Source of the DNA: Bdellovibrionales bacterium
GTDB taxonomy: Bacteria > Bdellovibrionota > FAC87 > UBA2466
Assembly (NCBI GenBank): GCA_005776395.1
Contig: SXPJ01000103.1
Span: 1 to 64,000, forward strand
Direction: 5' to 3'
DNA: 64,000 bases
The stretch's first letter is position 1; every line of letters begins with the position of its first letter. The translations under genes were made by a program, and so were the position numbers. The notes below the pieces were generated by a model. The model had not been told where the DNA came from and did not search any database. It worked only from the letters and a program-made list of their open reading frames with translations. Below are positions 1-8,388 of this stretch, one piece after another.

Positions 1-531
1 GGCCTGCTGCTCGACTCCCTGCTCGCCGCACCGGCGGCCCGTGTTGTCACGATCAGCAGCCTGACGCATCGCCGCGCCACGCTGCCGATCGACGATCTGC
101 ACTGGGAGCGCGAGCGCTATTCGCGGGCCGGCGCCTACGGCCGTTCCAAGCTGGCGAATCTGATGTTCATGCTGGAACTGGACCGCCGCCTGCGTCGGCG
201 CGGAGCGGCGGCGCTCAGCGTCGCCGCGCATCCGGGCTATGCGGCCACCAATATCGGCTTCGGTGGCGGCAGCAGGACGTCCCTGTTCGGCCGCCTGATC
301 ACGATCGGCAATGTGCTGCTGGCCCAACCCGCCGCGCTGGGGGCGCTGCCGACCTTGTACGCGGCGACCGCCGCCGATGTGCAGGGCGGTGAGTATTTCG
401 GCCCGAATGGTCCGCTGCAGTTCCGCGGCTACCCGGTGCGCGTCCGCAGCAGCGCGCGGGCCCGCGACGCCGGGCTGGCGGCGCAGCTGTGGCAGGCCTC
501 GGAACGGATGACCGGCGTGCATTTCGCCTGA
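1..531 (+). CDS. Short-chain dehydrogenase/reductase, 5'-truncated
   Basis: The reading frame is open from the first base, so the N-terminal Rossmann glycine motif lies outside the window. What remains shows the SDR core: a hydrophobic strand ending in VVTISS (the catalytic-serine strand) and, about 30 residues later, YGRSK, the YxxxK catalytic pair. An HPGY segment follows, as in the retinol dehydrogenase/protochlorophyllide reductase-like branch. Such enzymes are cytosolic NAD(P)H oxidoreductases; the substrate cannot be told. Codons are strongly GC-rich, unlike everything after about base 1263. The next gene lies 70 bp downstream on the same strand. Confidence 0.8.
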   Translation, partial: GLLLDSLLAAPAARVVTISSLTHRRATLPIDDLHWERERYSRAGAYGRSKLANLMFMLELDRRLRRRGAAALSVAAHPGYAATNIGFGGGSRTSLFGRLITIGNVLLAQPAALGALPTLYAATAADVQGGEYFGPNGPLQFRGYPVRVRSSARARDAGLAAQLWQASERMTGVHFA

Positions 532-600
532 GAAACCACCGATTCGCCGCGGGCAATGGCCAGCGCTAAGCTGAACCCACTACAAGGAGGAGAGTCCCCC

Positions 601-1263
601 ATGCGTATCCCCGAGTGGCGGCTGGCGGCGCTGTGCTCGCTTGCGTTGACAGTCGGCGCCTGCGGCAGCAGCGATCTGGCCGGTGACCTGCCTCCCAACG
701 CCGCCGCCAGCGGCACTGCAACGCTGAAATGCGCCCTGCCCGCCAGCGGCAGTGAATTCGAGGCCAGGGACGCCGAGGCGCTGAACCTCGATCCCGCCGC
801 CGTCGCCGAAGCGACGCGCTACGCCAATCTCACCAACGCGGTGTCGATCCGCGTCTACCGCTACGGCTGCCTCGCCGGCACCGGCGCGCTCGATCCGCTC
901 ACCGGCGGCATTCCGAACACCGTCTGGAGCACGACCAAGGGCGTGGTCTCGCTGCTCACCGGCCGCGCGGCGCAGCTCGGTTACTTGGATCTCGACGATC
1001 CAATCGGCAAGTACGTGACCGAGGCCGACGCCGAGCACGGTGCGGTGACCATCCGGCAGATGCTGACGCAGAGCTCCGGCCTGCGCTTCGTGTGGACCGG
1101 CGACCTCAACCTCGGCAACCCGGATTCCGTGCGCTACACGCTGGCGCTGCCGTTCGACTTCGCGCCCGGCACCGAATTCACCTACGGCCAGAGCACGGTG
1201 ACCCTGCTCGCGCACACGGTGGAACGCGCGGTCGGCGAGGATCTGCAGGCCTTCGCGCAGCGT
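601..1263 (+). pseudogene. Serine hydrolase (class C beta-lactamase family) lipoprotein, 3'-truncated at a sequence junction
   Basis: ATG at 601 follows a strong AAGGAGG ribosome site at 585-591. The product begins with a lipoprotein signal (lipobox VGAC), so it should be a periplasmic or outer-membrane lipoprotein. A STTK tetrad (SxxK, nucleophilic serine and general base) and a YGQS triad (YxN equivalent) place it in the beta-lactamase/D-Ala-D-Ala carboxypeptidase/esterase superfamily. The family-like sequence ends near codon 221 (FAQR). The last nine codons up to the TGA at 1291 are no longer family-like and lie in AT-rich DNA. The C-terminal part with the KTG-type motif is missing. It is called broken because of the join described in the findings; in its source organism it is probably an intact gene. 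Confidence 0.75.
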
Positions 1264-1553
1264 ATGCCTGATACCGAAAGCGTAGGAATCTGAAATTGTG
1301 AATACGGGTTTGTGGGGCGATCTATTACTGTTGAGAAATTTAAATGGGTCTTGGGATCTGTGGGATAGTTTACTTCGGGGATAAGTGTAAATGAACTTTG
1401 CCGATTTTCTTTATCTAAATTGGTTCCGTAAGAGGTGGATAGAACTACGGTCAGTGTCTTAGGTGACTGGGCAGCTAGAATAGAGCTTGAGCTTAAAATA
1501 CAGTATAAACCCAGTGCCATTAATAATTTGAACTGCCCCTTAAACCCCGCCAT
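1264..1553 (-). pseudogene. Secreted protein, N-terminal fragment cut at the junction
   Basis: ATG at 1553 (or TTG at 1571) opens a reading frame starting with a typical signal peptide: a basic start, the hydrophobic core LLMALGLYCILSSSSI, then AAQ. About 70 mature residues follow, rich in T, S, N and P, with alternating polar and hydrophobic residues such as FTLIPEVNYP and HLNFSTVID that suggest outer-membrane beta strands. No stop codon occurs before the frame runs into the GC-rich segment at about 1263, so the C-terminal part is missing. No family was recognised. Composition agrees with the rest of the AT-rich window. No clear ribosome site was seen. Confidence 0.45.
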
Positions 1554-1772
1554 AGAGTAGTGTTTTACCAAAATTTAAAACCGAAGTCCCGCAAGTTTTA
1601 TGTATCGCGTTAACATTTCAATGACGGCATTTAAACTATATTAATTTCATGTACTTATAACATCTTGTGAAGGTGACAAATTTGGCTGTTTTTAACCTGT
1701 TTGGCTTGGACGGATAAGATTGACAGTCAGCCAATCACTTGCGATTCTTCCCCTCAACTAGGGAAAATTTTC

Positions 1773-2621
1773 ATGAACCAACCTCTTATTTTAGATGGAA
1801 AAAAAGTCGCTGAATCGGTTTATCAGAAGTTACTTTTAGAAGTTTCATTGCTCTCTTTTGTTCCACGAATTGTTTTTTTAAGGGTGGGGGAGGATCCCGC
1901 TTCGCAGTCCTATGTGAGGAGTAAAGAGAAGCGATGTCTCGAATTGGGTTTAAGGGGCGAGACAATCGTTTTTGCGGAATTTGTAAGTGAAGATGAACTC
2001 ATTGATAAAATACTTACTTTAAATCGTGATAAGGATGTGAATGGAATCTTAGTTCAGCTACCCCTACCTAAGCACATGGATAAGGCAAAGGTTTTGCGAA
2101 GTATCGATCCTTTAAAGGATGTGGATGGATTACATCCTGAAAATGCAGGCCTTTTACTTCAAGGGAAACCCAGATTCATTCCCTGCACCCCGATTGGAAT
2201 AGTGGAGATGTTGAAGTTCTATCAAATTCCTATCGAAGGTAAGCGGGTTATTGTGATGGGGCGAAGTGAAATTGTGGGGCGTCCAATGGCTCAGCTTTTT
2301 CTTAACTACAATGCTACAGTGACTGTATGTCACTCTAAGACTCAGAACTTAAAAGAGGAGCTTCAGAGAGCTGAAGTTCTAGTCGTGGCCATTGGAAAAA
2401 CTCAATTTGTAAAGGCGGACATGATATCCCCTGGAGTGACTATCATTGATGTTGGAATTAACCGAGTCGATGGAAAAATTGTAGGTGATGTCGATTTTGA
2501 TTCAGTCAGTAGTAAAGCCGCAGCTATTTCACCTGTGCCTGGGGGGGTTGGCCCTATGACGATTGCGATGTTGATGAAAAACTTATCTCTTGCAGCTACT
2601 TTGCAATCTCAAAAGAATTAA
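1773..2621 (+). CDS. folD: Bifunctional methylenetetrahydrofolate dehydrogenase/cyclohydrolase FolD
   Basis: This cytosolic one-carbon enzyme interconverts 5,10-methylene-, methenyl- and 10-formyl-tetrahydrofolate. The 282-residue length is normal for FolD. Visible signatures are the N-terminal catalytic Y-x3-K (YVRSK) after LRVGEDPASQ, the glutamine-proline patch VQLPLPKH, DGLHPENAG, PCTP, the NADP-binding VMGRSEIVGRPMA and the C-terminal PVPGGVGPMT. The ATG at 1773 is preferred over a TTG 72 bp upstream, because the extra residues are not FolD-like and the weak site TAGGGA lies about 10 bp before the ATG. The gene converges on coaE with a 4-bp overlap of the 3' ends. Confidence 0.96.
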   Translation: MNQPLILDGKKVAESVYQKLLLEVSLLSFVPRIVFLRVGEDPASQSYVRSKEKRCLELGLRGETIVFAEFVSEDELIDKILTLNRDKDVNGILVQLPLPKHMDKAKVLRSIDPLKDVDGLHPENAGLLLQGKPRFIPCTPIGIVEMLKFYQIPIEGKRVIVMGRSEIVGRPMAQLFLNYNATVTVCHSKTQNLKEELQRAEVLVVAIGKTQFVKADMISPGVTIIDVGINRVDGKIVGDVDFDSVSSKAAAISPVPGGVGPMTIAMLMKNLSLAATLQSQKN

Positions 2622-3241
2622 ATCAGACGGTCTTTTTTCCATTGAGTGATTAGAAGTTCTACCGATTTCTTTAGTTCCTTCTCATTGCTCTCATTCCAAA
2701 TTAAATGGGTAGCCACAGATTTACGGATTTCATCTGAAGTTTGAGATTTTAAAATATCGTTAAAAAGTTCGGGGGCCATTAGATCTCTAAGCATAACTCT
2801 TTGACGCCGAATCTCGGGGCTTGCCATGATAACAATGAGCCGTGGAAAGAGTTTAGTATGGTTATGTTCAATCAAAAGAGCCGCCTCACACAGAACAAGT
2901 TTCGCCCCTTCTTTAGCTTTTGTTTCGGCTTTTAAGTTAAAGAGCTCCCAAATTTTGGGGTGAAGTATTTTCTCTAAAGCTTGGCGCTTTTTAGAATCTT
3001 TGAAAATGATTTCTCGAATGGCTTGTCTATTAATTTTTTCCTTTAAGAAAATCTCTTCTCCAAATAGTTGGCGAAGATCTTTATGAACTGAAGTGTCGGA
3101 ATCTAAAATGGCTCTGCCCAAATAGTCCAGATTAATGACACTAATGCCAGCCTCTTCAAAAAAACGGGCGGCTATAGATTTTCCAGAGCCAATTCCTCCG
3201 GTCAGCCCCCATATCTGGATCTTTTTTGTGAGATTAATCAT
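2618..3241 (-). CDS. coaE: Dephospho-CoA kinase CoaE
   Basis: CoaE catalyses the last step of coenzyme A synthesis, ATP-dependent phosphorylation of the 3'-hydroxyl of dephospho-CoA. The product is 207 residues, the usual size. The P-loop GLTGGIGSGKS lies near residues 12-22 and is followed by INLDYLGR, matching the conserved D-x-x-x-R segment. LHPKIW and the C-terminal RQRVMLRD lid region also fit. The ATG at 3241 sits just upstream of the P-loop at the expected distance. The gene ends inside the stop region of folD, so there is no room for a terminator between the two convergent genes. Confidence 0.95.
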   Translation of the reverse strand: MINLTKKIQIWGLTGGIGSGKSIAARFFEEAGISVINLDYLGRAILDSDTSVHKDLRQLFGEEIFLKEKINRQAIREIIFKDSKKRQALEKILHPKIWELFNLKAETKAKEGAKLVLCEAALLIEHNHTKLFPRLIVIMASPEIRRQRVMLRDLMAPELFNDILKSQTSDEIRKSVATHLIWNESNEKELKKSVELLITQWKKDRLI

Positions 3242-3335
3242 GGCTCTATTCTAACTTCTTTTGGGGGTAAAAAAAGATGAAAATAAGAGGAGGACTTCAG
3301 GATAAAGTTATGACCTTCTGCATTTTACTTTCCGA

Positions 3336-3583
3336 TTATGAAATGGGAAGGAGAATCAAGATTCTCTTTTGCTCGCAGTGGAATTTAATAATATCGATAA
3401 GCTCACTCTTAATCTTGAAAGCTTGATAATCAATCCCACAGTCCTCTGCTAACTTTTCAAGGAATTGGGCTTTTTATTTTTTTCTTTCATATCGATATTC
3501 CCTTAATTCGTTTGCGAATAATCTCTTTGTTCTTCTCCTTGGGTTTATTAGTCAATCGTAACGATATCAACAGGTTCTCAATA
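3336..3583 (-). pseudogene. Possible decayed short gene, unrecognised
   Basis: The ~390 bp between coaE and the next gene hold no intact gene. On the reverse strand two coding-looking pieces lie in different frames. The first contains KEKNKEIIRKRIKGI and ends in TGA near 3493. The second contains EKLAEDCGIDYQAFKIK and ends in TAA at 3336-3338. Between them are runs of A where a frameshift could have occurred. The second piece is helical and charged, somewhat like a small DNA-binding or antitoxin protein, but no family can be named. On the other strand an AGAGGAGG-like stretch at 3286-3293 resembles a ribosome site but leads to no long frame. Confidence 0.25.
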
Positions 3584-3633
3584 TTAATTCTTTTTTGCTA
3601 AGGTTTTGCTTAAGAAGGTTCGAAGTATATGAC

Positions 3634-4455
3634 ATGTCAAGTTACTCATTGGGATTCCATACTCTCATTTATTTGTGGGGGGGTGCGATGTGTTGCGGAT
3701 TGGGTTTCGGCTGGTCTGCAGCCAATGAGATCCACACCCTCGATATCTCCACTCTCAAAACCTCAAACAGACCTCAGGGAGCAGCCTTTAGAATCGGTGG
3801 TGTTAATTCGAATGAAGTCATTCGTTCCCTCACTGAACTAAATGGAATCTCCATTCGGGTGTTAGAGGCAAGAATGAGACCTGGGAATGAGTTTAATAGA
3901 CTTTCCGAAGAAGTTCGAAGAGACATTGGATCTTTCAACCTGTCAAATGGCGGGTTTCTAGGCAGGACAGAAAGTCTATTGGAAGTATTGGCCAGAGATA
4001 ACACATTTGTGGTCACTACAAGGCGATTGACTCATCAGAGGTTAGCTGCACCTCTCATTGAATTCATGCGTCTTTGGAGGGATGGGCAACGAAGAGGTGA
4101 AAATTTTCGGCCCATTATAGTAACTTATCCTCCGGCTGGACCCGGGGTTAGACCAAGAAGATTTGATATTAACATGTCTTGTACTCGTGGATATCAAGCT
4201 TCTCCTTTTTCGGATGAAGCGCAAATGCAGCATCAAGATACACAAAATGCGAGAGATTGTTACCAAGGTGCTTGGCAAACAGCGGGAGGTTGTAGTTTAC
4301 ATATTACAAACCTAGATACTCGTAAAACCTTAACAACGTTTGATATGATCCCTTTTCTTATTCACCGCTATGGTTTTTACGAAGGAATGGGCACTCCTGT
4401 TGGTTATCGCCTTCCTCCGGAAAAAATATTAGAAGTTTTGGATTTTCTGAATTAG
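3634..4455 (+). CDS. Secreted protein of unknown function
   Basis: This is a 273-residue product with an N-terminal hydrophobic export segment (LIYLWGGAMCCGLGFGW) followed by SAANE, consistent with a cleavable signal. The mature part is soluble and mixed in character, with four cysteines in the C-terminal half (MSCTRG, ARDCYQ, GGCSLH region) that could form disulfides in the periplasm. No family or catalytic motif was recognised. An upstream TTG at 3595 would add 13 basic residues; the ATG at 3634 gives a cleaner signal peptide. The gene stands alone, with relic-filled spacers on both sides. Confidence 0.55.
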   Translation: MSSYSLGFHTLIYLWGGAMCCGLGFGWSAANEIHTLDISTLKTSNRPQGAAFRIGGVNSNEVIRSLTELNGISIRVLEARMRPGNEFNRLSEEVRRDIGSFNLSNGGFLGRTESLLEVLARDNTFVVTTRRLTHQRLAAPLIEFMRLWRDGQRRGENFRPIIVTYPPAGPGVRPRRFDINMSCTRGYQASPFSDEAQMQHQDTQNARDCYQGAWQTAGGCSLHITNLDTRKTLTTFDMIPFLIHRYGFYEGMGTPVGYRLPPEKILEVLDFLN

Positions 4456-4578
4456 ACTAGTTTCACCCATCGTTCAGCGGATTATTTCAGTGGCCGGTCC
4501 CGGCTCGCTTCACGTTGGTTTATTAACTAGTCCCTAGCGGAAAATGAAAGTGGTCGCGGGTAAGTGCATTTCTCATTT

Positions 4579-4776
4579 TCATCCCGCCATGGGCGTATCC
4601 TGGATCAAAGCCGAAGGATCTCTTCTCCAACCGATAAACACAGCTTTAAGTTTTCTCTGGAATACATTCCCAGATTGCTTCCATAACTTTTTGTGTTTTC
4701 GTCGAATATTCCCCAGTTCACGATTCATTTTCTTTTCAATGGACGGTGTTAACGGATTAGTTCTATATAGACCTAG
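4579..4776 (-). pseudogene. Fragment resembling the C-terminus of an IS256/MULE-type transposase
   Basis: The reverse strand is open for about 65 codons, ending in TGA at 4579-4581. The fragment contains YRTNPLTPSIEKKMNRELG followed by a basic, tryptophan-bearing helix. This resembles the conserved RTTNxIExxNRExRRR segment near the C-terminus of IS256-like (mutator-type) transposases. The N-terminal two thirds with the DDE residues are absent, and the frame is preceded by a stop. The surrounding 4456-4836 spacer holds no other gene and is probably debris from an old insertion. The match is by eye only. Confidence 0.35.
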
Positions 4777-4836
4777 CTATTTTTCGGTGCTAAAACCGGC
4801 TGGTTAATAAGCCATTTAATAAAAAGAATTTACCCT

Positions 4837-5586
4837 ATGATAAATCAAAAAAAGATTGTTGTTGTTCTTCCTGCTTACAACGCGGAACTAACGCTAGAGA
4901 AGACCTACCTGGAAATTCCAAGAGAGGTTGTGGATGAAGTTATCTTGGTGGATGATGCTAGTTCAGATAAAACAGTCCAATTGGCTAAACAATTGGGAAT
5001 TACAACGATCCAGCATCCCCAAAATAGAGGGTATGGGGGAAATCAGAAGACCTGTTACGAAGCGGCTTTGAAATTAGATGCCGATATCGTAGTCATGGTG
5101 CATCCTGATTATCAATACACTCCCAAATTGATTACCCCTATGGCCTCAATGATAGCTTTTGGGGTCTATGATTGTGTTTTAGGATCCCGAATTTTGGGTG
5201 GGGGGGCTTTGGCAGGTGGAATGCCTCTTTATAAGTATATTTTTAATCGATTGCTTACCGCTACTCAGAATCTTTTGTTGGGTCAGAAACTTTCAGAATA
5301 TCATACGGGGTATCGAGCTTTTTCAAAAAAGGCTCTCCAAACTCTGCCTTTAGAAAAAAACTCCGACGATTTTGTTTTTGATAGTCAAATGTTGGTACAG
5401 CTTATTTGGGCAAAATTTAAAATTGGAGAGATCTCTTGCCCTACCAAATATTTTCCTGAAGCCTCCTCAATAAATTTCGTACGATCTGTGAAATATGGAT
5501 TGGGATGTTTAGCTGCAGCTGTTGAATTTCGATTGCGCAAATATGGAATCAAGGTGGCTTCTTATCTAGATTTTATTTCCATCTGA
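4837..5586 (+). CDS. Family 2 glycosyltransferase (dolichyl/undecaprenyl-phosphate sugar synthase-like)
   Basis: This is a 249-residue cytosolic-face GT-A enzyme expected to move a sugar from a nucleotide donor to a polyprenyl phosphate or similar acceptor. The fold begins with [10 protein letters not shown], then [12 protein letters not shown] (the nucleotide-binding acidic motif), NRGYGGNQ, and [11 protein letters not shown] in the place of the usual DxD loop. [10 protein letters not shown] follows, typical of DPM1/GtrB-like members. No C-terminal membrane pair is present, so it is the short soluble type. The gene converges with the GT-C-like cluster and overlaps its last gene by 21 bp. A polyprenyl-phosphate sugar made by this enzyme would be the expected donor for those GT-C proteins; that link is inference. 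Confidence 0.85.
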   Translation: MINQKKIVVVLPAYNAELTLEKTYLEIPREVVDEVILVDDASSDKTVQLAKQLGITTIQHPQNRGYGGNQKTCYEAALKLDADIVVMVHPDYQYTPKLITPMASMIAFGVYDCVLGSRILGGGALAGGMPLYKYIFNRLLTATQNLLLGQKLSEYHTGYRAFSKKALQTLPLEKNSDDFVFDSQMLVQLIWAKFKIGEISCPTKYFPEASSINFVRSVKYGLGCLAAAVEFRLRKYGIKVASYLDFISI

Positions 5587-6993
5587 TTTGAGATCTCTCC
5601 AAGCCACATAGCTTAAGCCAAATAACACCACTACCCATCGACACCAGAACTGTAGTGAGTCCGATTTTAGCGTGAAATATTTTCCGTAATAAGAGATCAG
5701 TATTTGATCTTGGGGCGGATTTTGTCCCGCTGCCAAAACAACACTAAAAAATAAAATTGAGAAGCCTAATGTTATCCAGAGAAAAGTTTTGTAAGCCTTT
5801 CCAATTTGGTTCCAACTAAGTGCTCCGGCAAAGGCCATACAAGGAAAAGCTGAGACAAGATATCTAGGACCAGGAGCTGAACCTCCATGCCATCCGTTAA
5901 ATCCAGCATTCATCCACAAAAGTCCGAAAAAAAACAAAATAGAAAGAAGTCCAATGGATACACTTTTTATAAGAGCACGATGGCCTATCAGGCTTTTCCA
6001 AAAAGGGACCATCAGAATAACGGATAAAATAAGGATATAGGGCTGAGTAAAAAATATTCCGCGGATAGGTCCAAATAAAAGTTGAATTAGAATATTGGCA
6101 TTTGGAAACCATGAAATAACTCCATAGTTCTCAAAATTAGTATGAGCGTCTACAAAGAGAGGGTTTTGAAATTTTTGAGGAAGTGTCATGACACCTCCAA
6201 AACAGCGCCAATGGTAGAACGCAAAAATAGCCACAGGAATTATTAGACCCCTTATCAATCTTAAATAAATACGTAACCATGAATGCCGTTCTTGAGTTAG
6301 AACCCATAATCCAACGAGGGGAATGAGTAGAGCTGAGCTGTAATCTCCTAAAATACCTAAACCAAGAGAAAAACCAACTGCGGACCACTGGGTTCTTAAA
6401 ATAAAAAGAATTACCGCTAAAGACAGAATAGTTGCATAACCGTGACCATGGAAACTATTCATATAAAAATCCCCAGTATTTCCGAACATTGAGGCAGATA
6501 CAAAAAAGAGTATTCCAGAACGAGGTATATTCTGTTCAGATAATAGAATAGCTAAGCGAGAGATTACCCAAGCCAAGGGTAGAATTTGAAGCACAAAACA
6601 AAGAAACCACATGATGAAACTCATCATATTATTCCAGGCTAAATTGAGCTCTCTTGGGTTTGTGTAGCGATTGTTAATGAGCGAATTAAGCGGTTTGTAG
6701 AGTGCCGCAAAGAGTGGCGCCGCTAAGAGGCTTGGGCCCGGGGCTTTATTGGAGTAGTAATGACCTTCCGGAGTTTTTGCCCAGTCGATTGTTAACTTTT
6801 CCCATGGGCTGATTTCAAAAGAGTGTTTTTCAGTGAGAGCTAATAATAGCGCTACGCGAGACATGACATTAGTGCTTAATCCAGTTCTGTTGGATAGTGC
6901 AGCAAGAAGAAATACAAACAAAAAAATCCAATGGCGACAGGGAGTTATTCTGGGAATCCATGAATTAATTAAACTGTTAAGTTTTATCTTCAT
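5566..6993 (-). CDS. GT-C-like multipass membrane protein (last gene of cluster)
   Basis: The product has 475 residues and about ten to twelve hydrophobic segments starting at residue ~22. After the first membrane helix is a periplasmic loop with [19 protein letters not shown], resembling the acidic first loop of GT-C glycosyltransferases (the PMT/ArnT superfamily), which use polyprenyl-phosphate sugars. It is clearly paralogous to the gene at 8385-9731, which has [19 protein letters not shown] at the same place. ATG at 6993 lies 15 bp after the stop of the preceding gene, so the three genes form an operon. The acceptor is unknown; lipid, capsule or protein glycosylation are all possible. Confidence 0.7.
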   Translation of the reverse strand: MKIKLNSLINSWIPRITPCRHWIFLFVFLLAALSNRTGLSTNVMSRVALLLALTEKHSFEISPWEKLTIDWAKTPEGHYYSNKAPGPSLLAAPLFAALYKPLNSLINNRYTNPRELNLAWNNMMSFIMWFLCFVLQILPLAWVISRLAILLSEQNIPRSGILFFVSASMFGNTGDFYMNSFHGHGYATILSLAVILFILRTQWSAVGFSLGLGILGDYSSALLIPLVGLWVLTQERHSWLRIYLRLIRGLIIPVAIFAFYHWRCFGGVMTLPQKFQNPLFVDAHTNFENYGVISWFPNANILIQLLFGPIRGIFFTQPYILILSVILMVPFWKSLIGHRALIKSVSIGLLSILFFFGLLWMNAGFNGWHGGSAPGPRYLVSAFPCMAFAGALSWNQIGKAYKTFLWITLGFSILFFSVVLAAGQNPPQDQILISYYGKYFTLKSDSLQFWCRWVVVLFGLSYVAWRDLKSDGNKI

Positions 6994-7008
6994 TAGAGTT
7001 TAGGGGGA

Positions 7009-8388
7009 TTAATGAGTAAGTTCAATTTTCGCTGAGGGAAAAGGGGTGGCGTAGATTAATCGCCTTAATGAAATGCTTAAATTGTTGTTACCGTAAATTT
7101 CTGCGAGAACTGAAAGTCTTTGAGGGAAGTTGCTAAAATTATCCACTTCGATGTTAATGTTTTTAAGTGAATCCGATTTCGGTAGCTGTTTGGCTATTTC
7201 AATCTGATTTATTAAAGTGGGTCCGAAATGAAGCCCACGATCTCCCGAATTTAATTGGATATAGGCTATATAAGTTAAAATCAACATCACCATGCTTGAA
7301 CTGTAAACTTTAAATAGCCTTTGAGTTTTTAAATTTTCAACTCCCTCTGAAAAAGCCATCCAGAAAACACAAAAATAGATCGACCACGAAGCATTCATGT
7401 AATGAGGATGTGCTCTTAGTTTCATCTTAAAGCTGATGAGTACAGTCATAATTAATACGGTAATAAAGTAAATTCTAATAGGCTTTTCCAAAGCACATGT
7501 GCGAGAAAATAGTTTCTTTAATCCTAGAAAATAATAGAGGGGCCCAATTGAGGTTAAAAGTATTAGGAAGTAGATTCCAATCTTCCCAGCTCCTTTGAAA
7601 AACTGATAAAAATTTGGACTGAAATATTCAAAAAAACCAAAATATCCAAATAGTCTTAACCCTAATAAAGGGCTTAAAAATATAGCTGCCCATTGAGGGT
7701 GTCCGTAGGGGGCCAGAGTTTTTGCGATTAGCAACGTCTTTAGGTAGGGCCAGCAAATAACTCCAATGAGTAATTGAACTAATATTAGTTTTTTTAGGTT
7801 TTTATCCTTTTCCTTTATCATTAGCCAATTAAGAATCCCCATTCCTGGAACAATAACTAGTGTGGCCATTAAGTGAATATGAAAGAGTATGGCAGCTAAT
7901 ACTGCAGCTAAAATAAAATCATTTGAAGTTCGCTTACTGCAATAGCGAATAACTGCTGAGGAAAAAAGAGCTGAAATAGGAATTAGAAACACATTGTCCC
8001 ACAAACTACGATTATAGAAGTAAAGGAAAGGGGATAGTAAAGCGATTAGAATCCCTATTTTTTTTAACTTTAGATCAAAAGATAAGCGCCATAATGAAGC
8101 AAAGATAACTCCCCAAGAAACTATTGTTTTTATTAATACAATAATTAACAAGTTATGAGTCGTATGGAGAAGAATTTGATAGAAAAAATTTGGAATGGGT
8201 CCATAAGTTGTTCCATTGCCACCAGCAATCCCTAAATCTCCCCATCGATTAAGTTGGTTGGATTCTAAAGCTTTTGCTACTAGCAGGGGTTGGTCTAAAA
8301 TCCAGTCAACATTTCCTGGGAAAAGCAAGTAAAGTATTAAGGTAAATAGGGAGCCAAAGTAGAAGAACCAGTTTTTGAATAAGCTCAT
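7009..8388 (-). CDS. GT-C-like multipass membrane protein
   Basis: This 459-residue integral membrane protein has about ten to eleven predicted helices and a soluble C-terminal tail of ~80 residues. The first loop, after GNVDWILDQPLLVAKALE, carries an acidic residue as in GT-C transferases, but the family assignment is weaker than for its neighbours and no SNKAPGP motif is present. The start ATG overlaps the stop codon of the upstream gene by 4 bp, indicating translational coupling. The gene is the middle member of a reverse-strand operon of three membrane proteins. Confidence 0.65.
   Translation of the reverse strand: MSLFKNWFFYFGSLFTLILYLLFPGNVDWILDQPLLVAKALESNQLNRWGDLGIAGGNGTTYGPIPNFFYQILLHTTHNLLIIVLIKTIVSWGVIFASLWRLSFDLKLKKIGILIALLSPFLYFYNRSLWDNVFLIPISALFSSAVIRYCSKRTSNDFILAAVLAAILFHIHLMATLVIVPGMGILNWLMIKEKDKNLKKLILVQLLIGVICWPYLKTLLIAKTLAPYGHPQWAAIFLSPLLGLRLFGYFGFFEYFSPNFYQFFKGAGKIGIYFLILLTSIGPLYYFLGLKKLFSRTCALEKPIRIYFITVLIMTVLISFKMKLRAHPHYMNASWSIYFCVFWMAFSEGVENLKTQRLFKVYSSSMVMLILTYIAYIQLNSGDRGLHFGPTLINQIEIAKQLPKSDSLKNINIEVDNFSNFPQRLSVLAEIYGNNNLSISLRRLIYATPFPSAKIELTH

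Noticed and set aside
299-1215. Long reverse-strand open frames in the GC-rich start
   Set aside because: They are Arg/Ala/Pro-rich shadows of the SDR and serine hydrolase genes, as is common in GC-rich DNA.
1-1263. Horizontal transfer as explanation of the GC-rich segment
   Set aside because: Two genes are cut at one point with no mobile-element trace; an assembly join is simpler, though not proven.
4544-4807. 87-codon forward frame in the spacer before the GT2 gene
   Set aside because: Residues look like non-coding translation, and the opposite strand holds the transposase-like relic.
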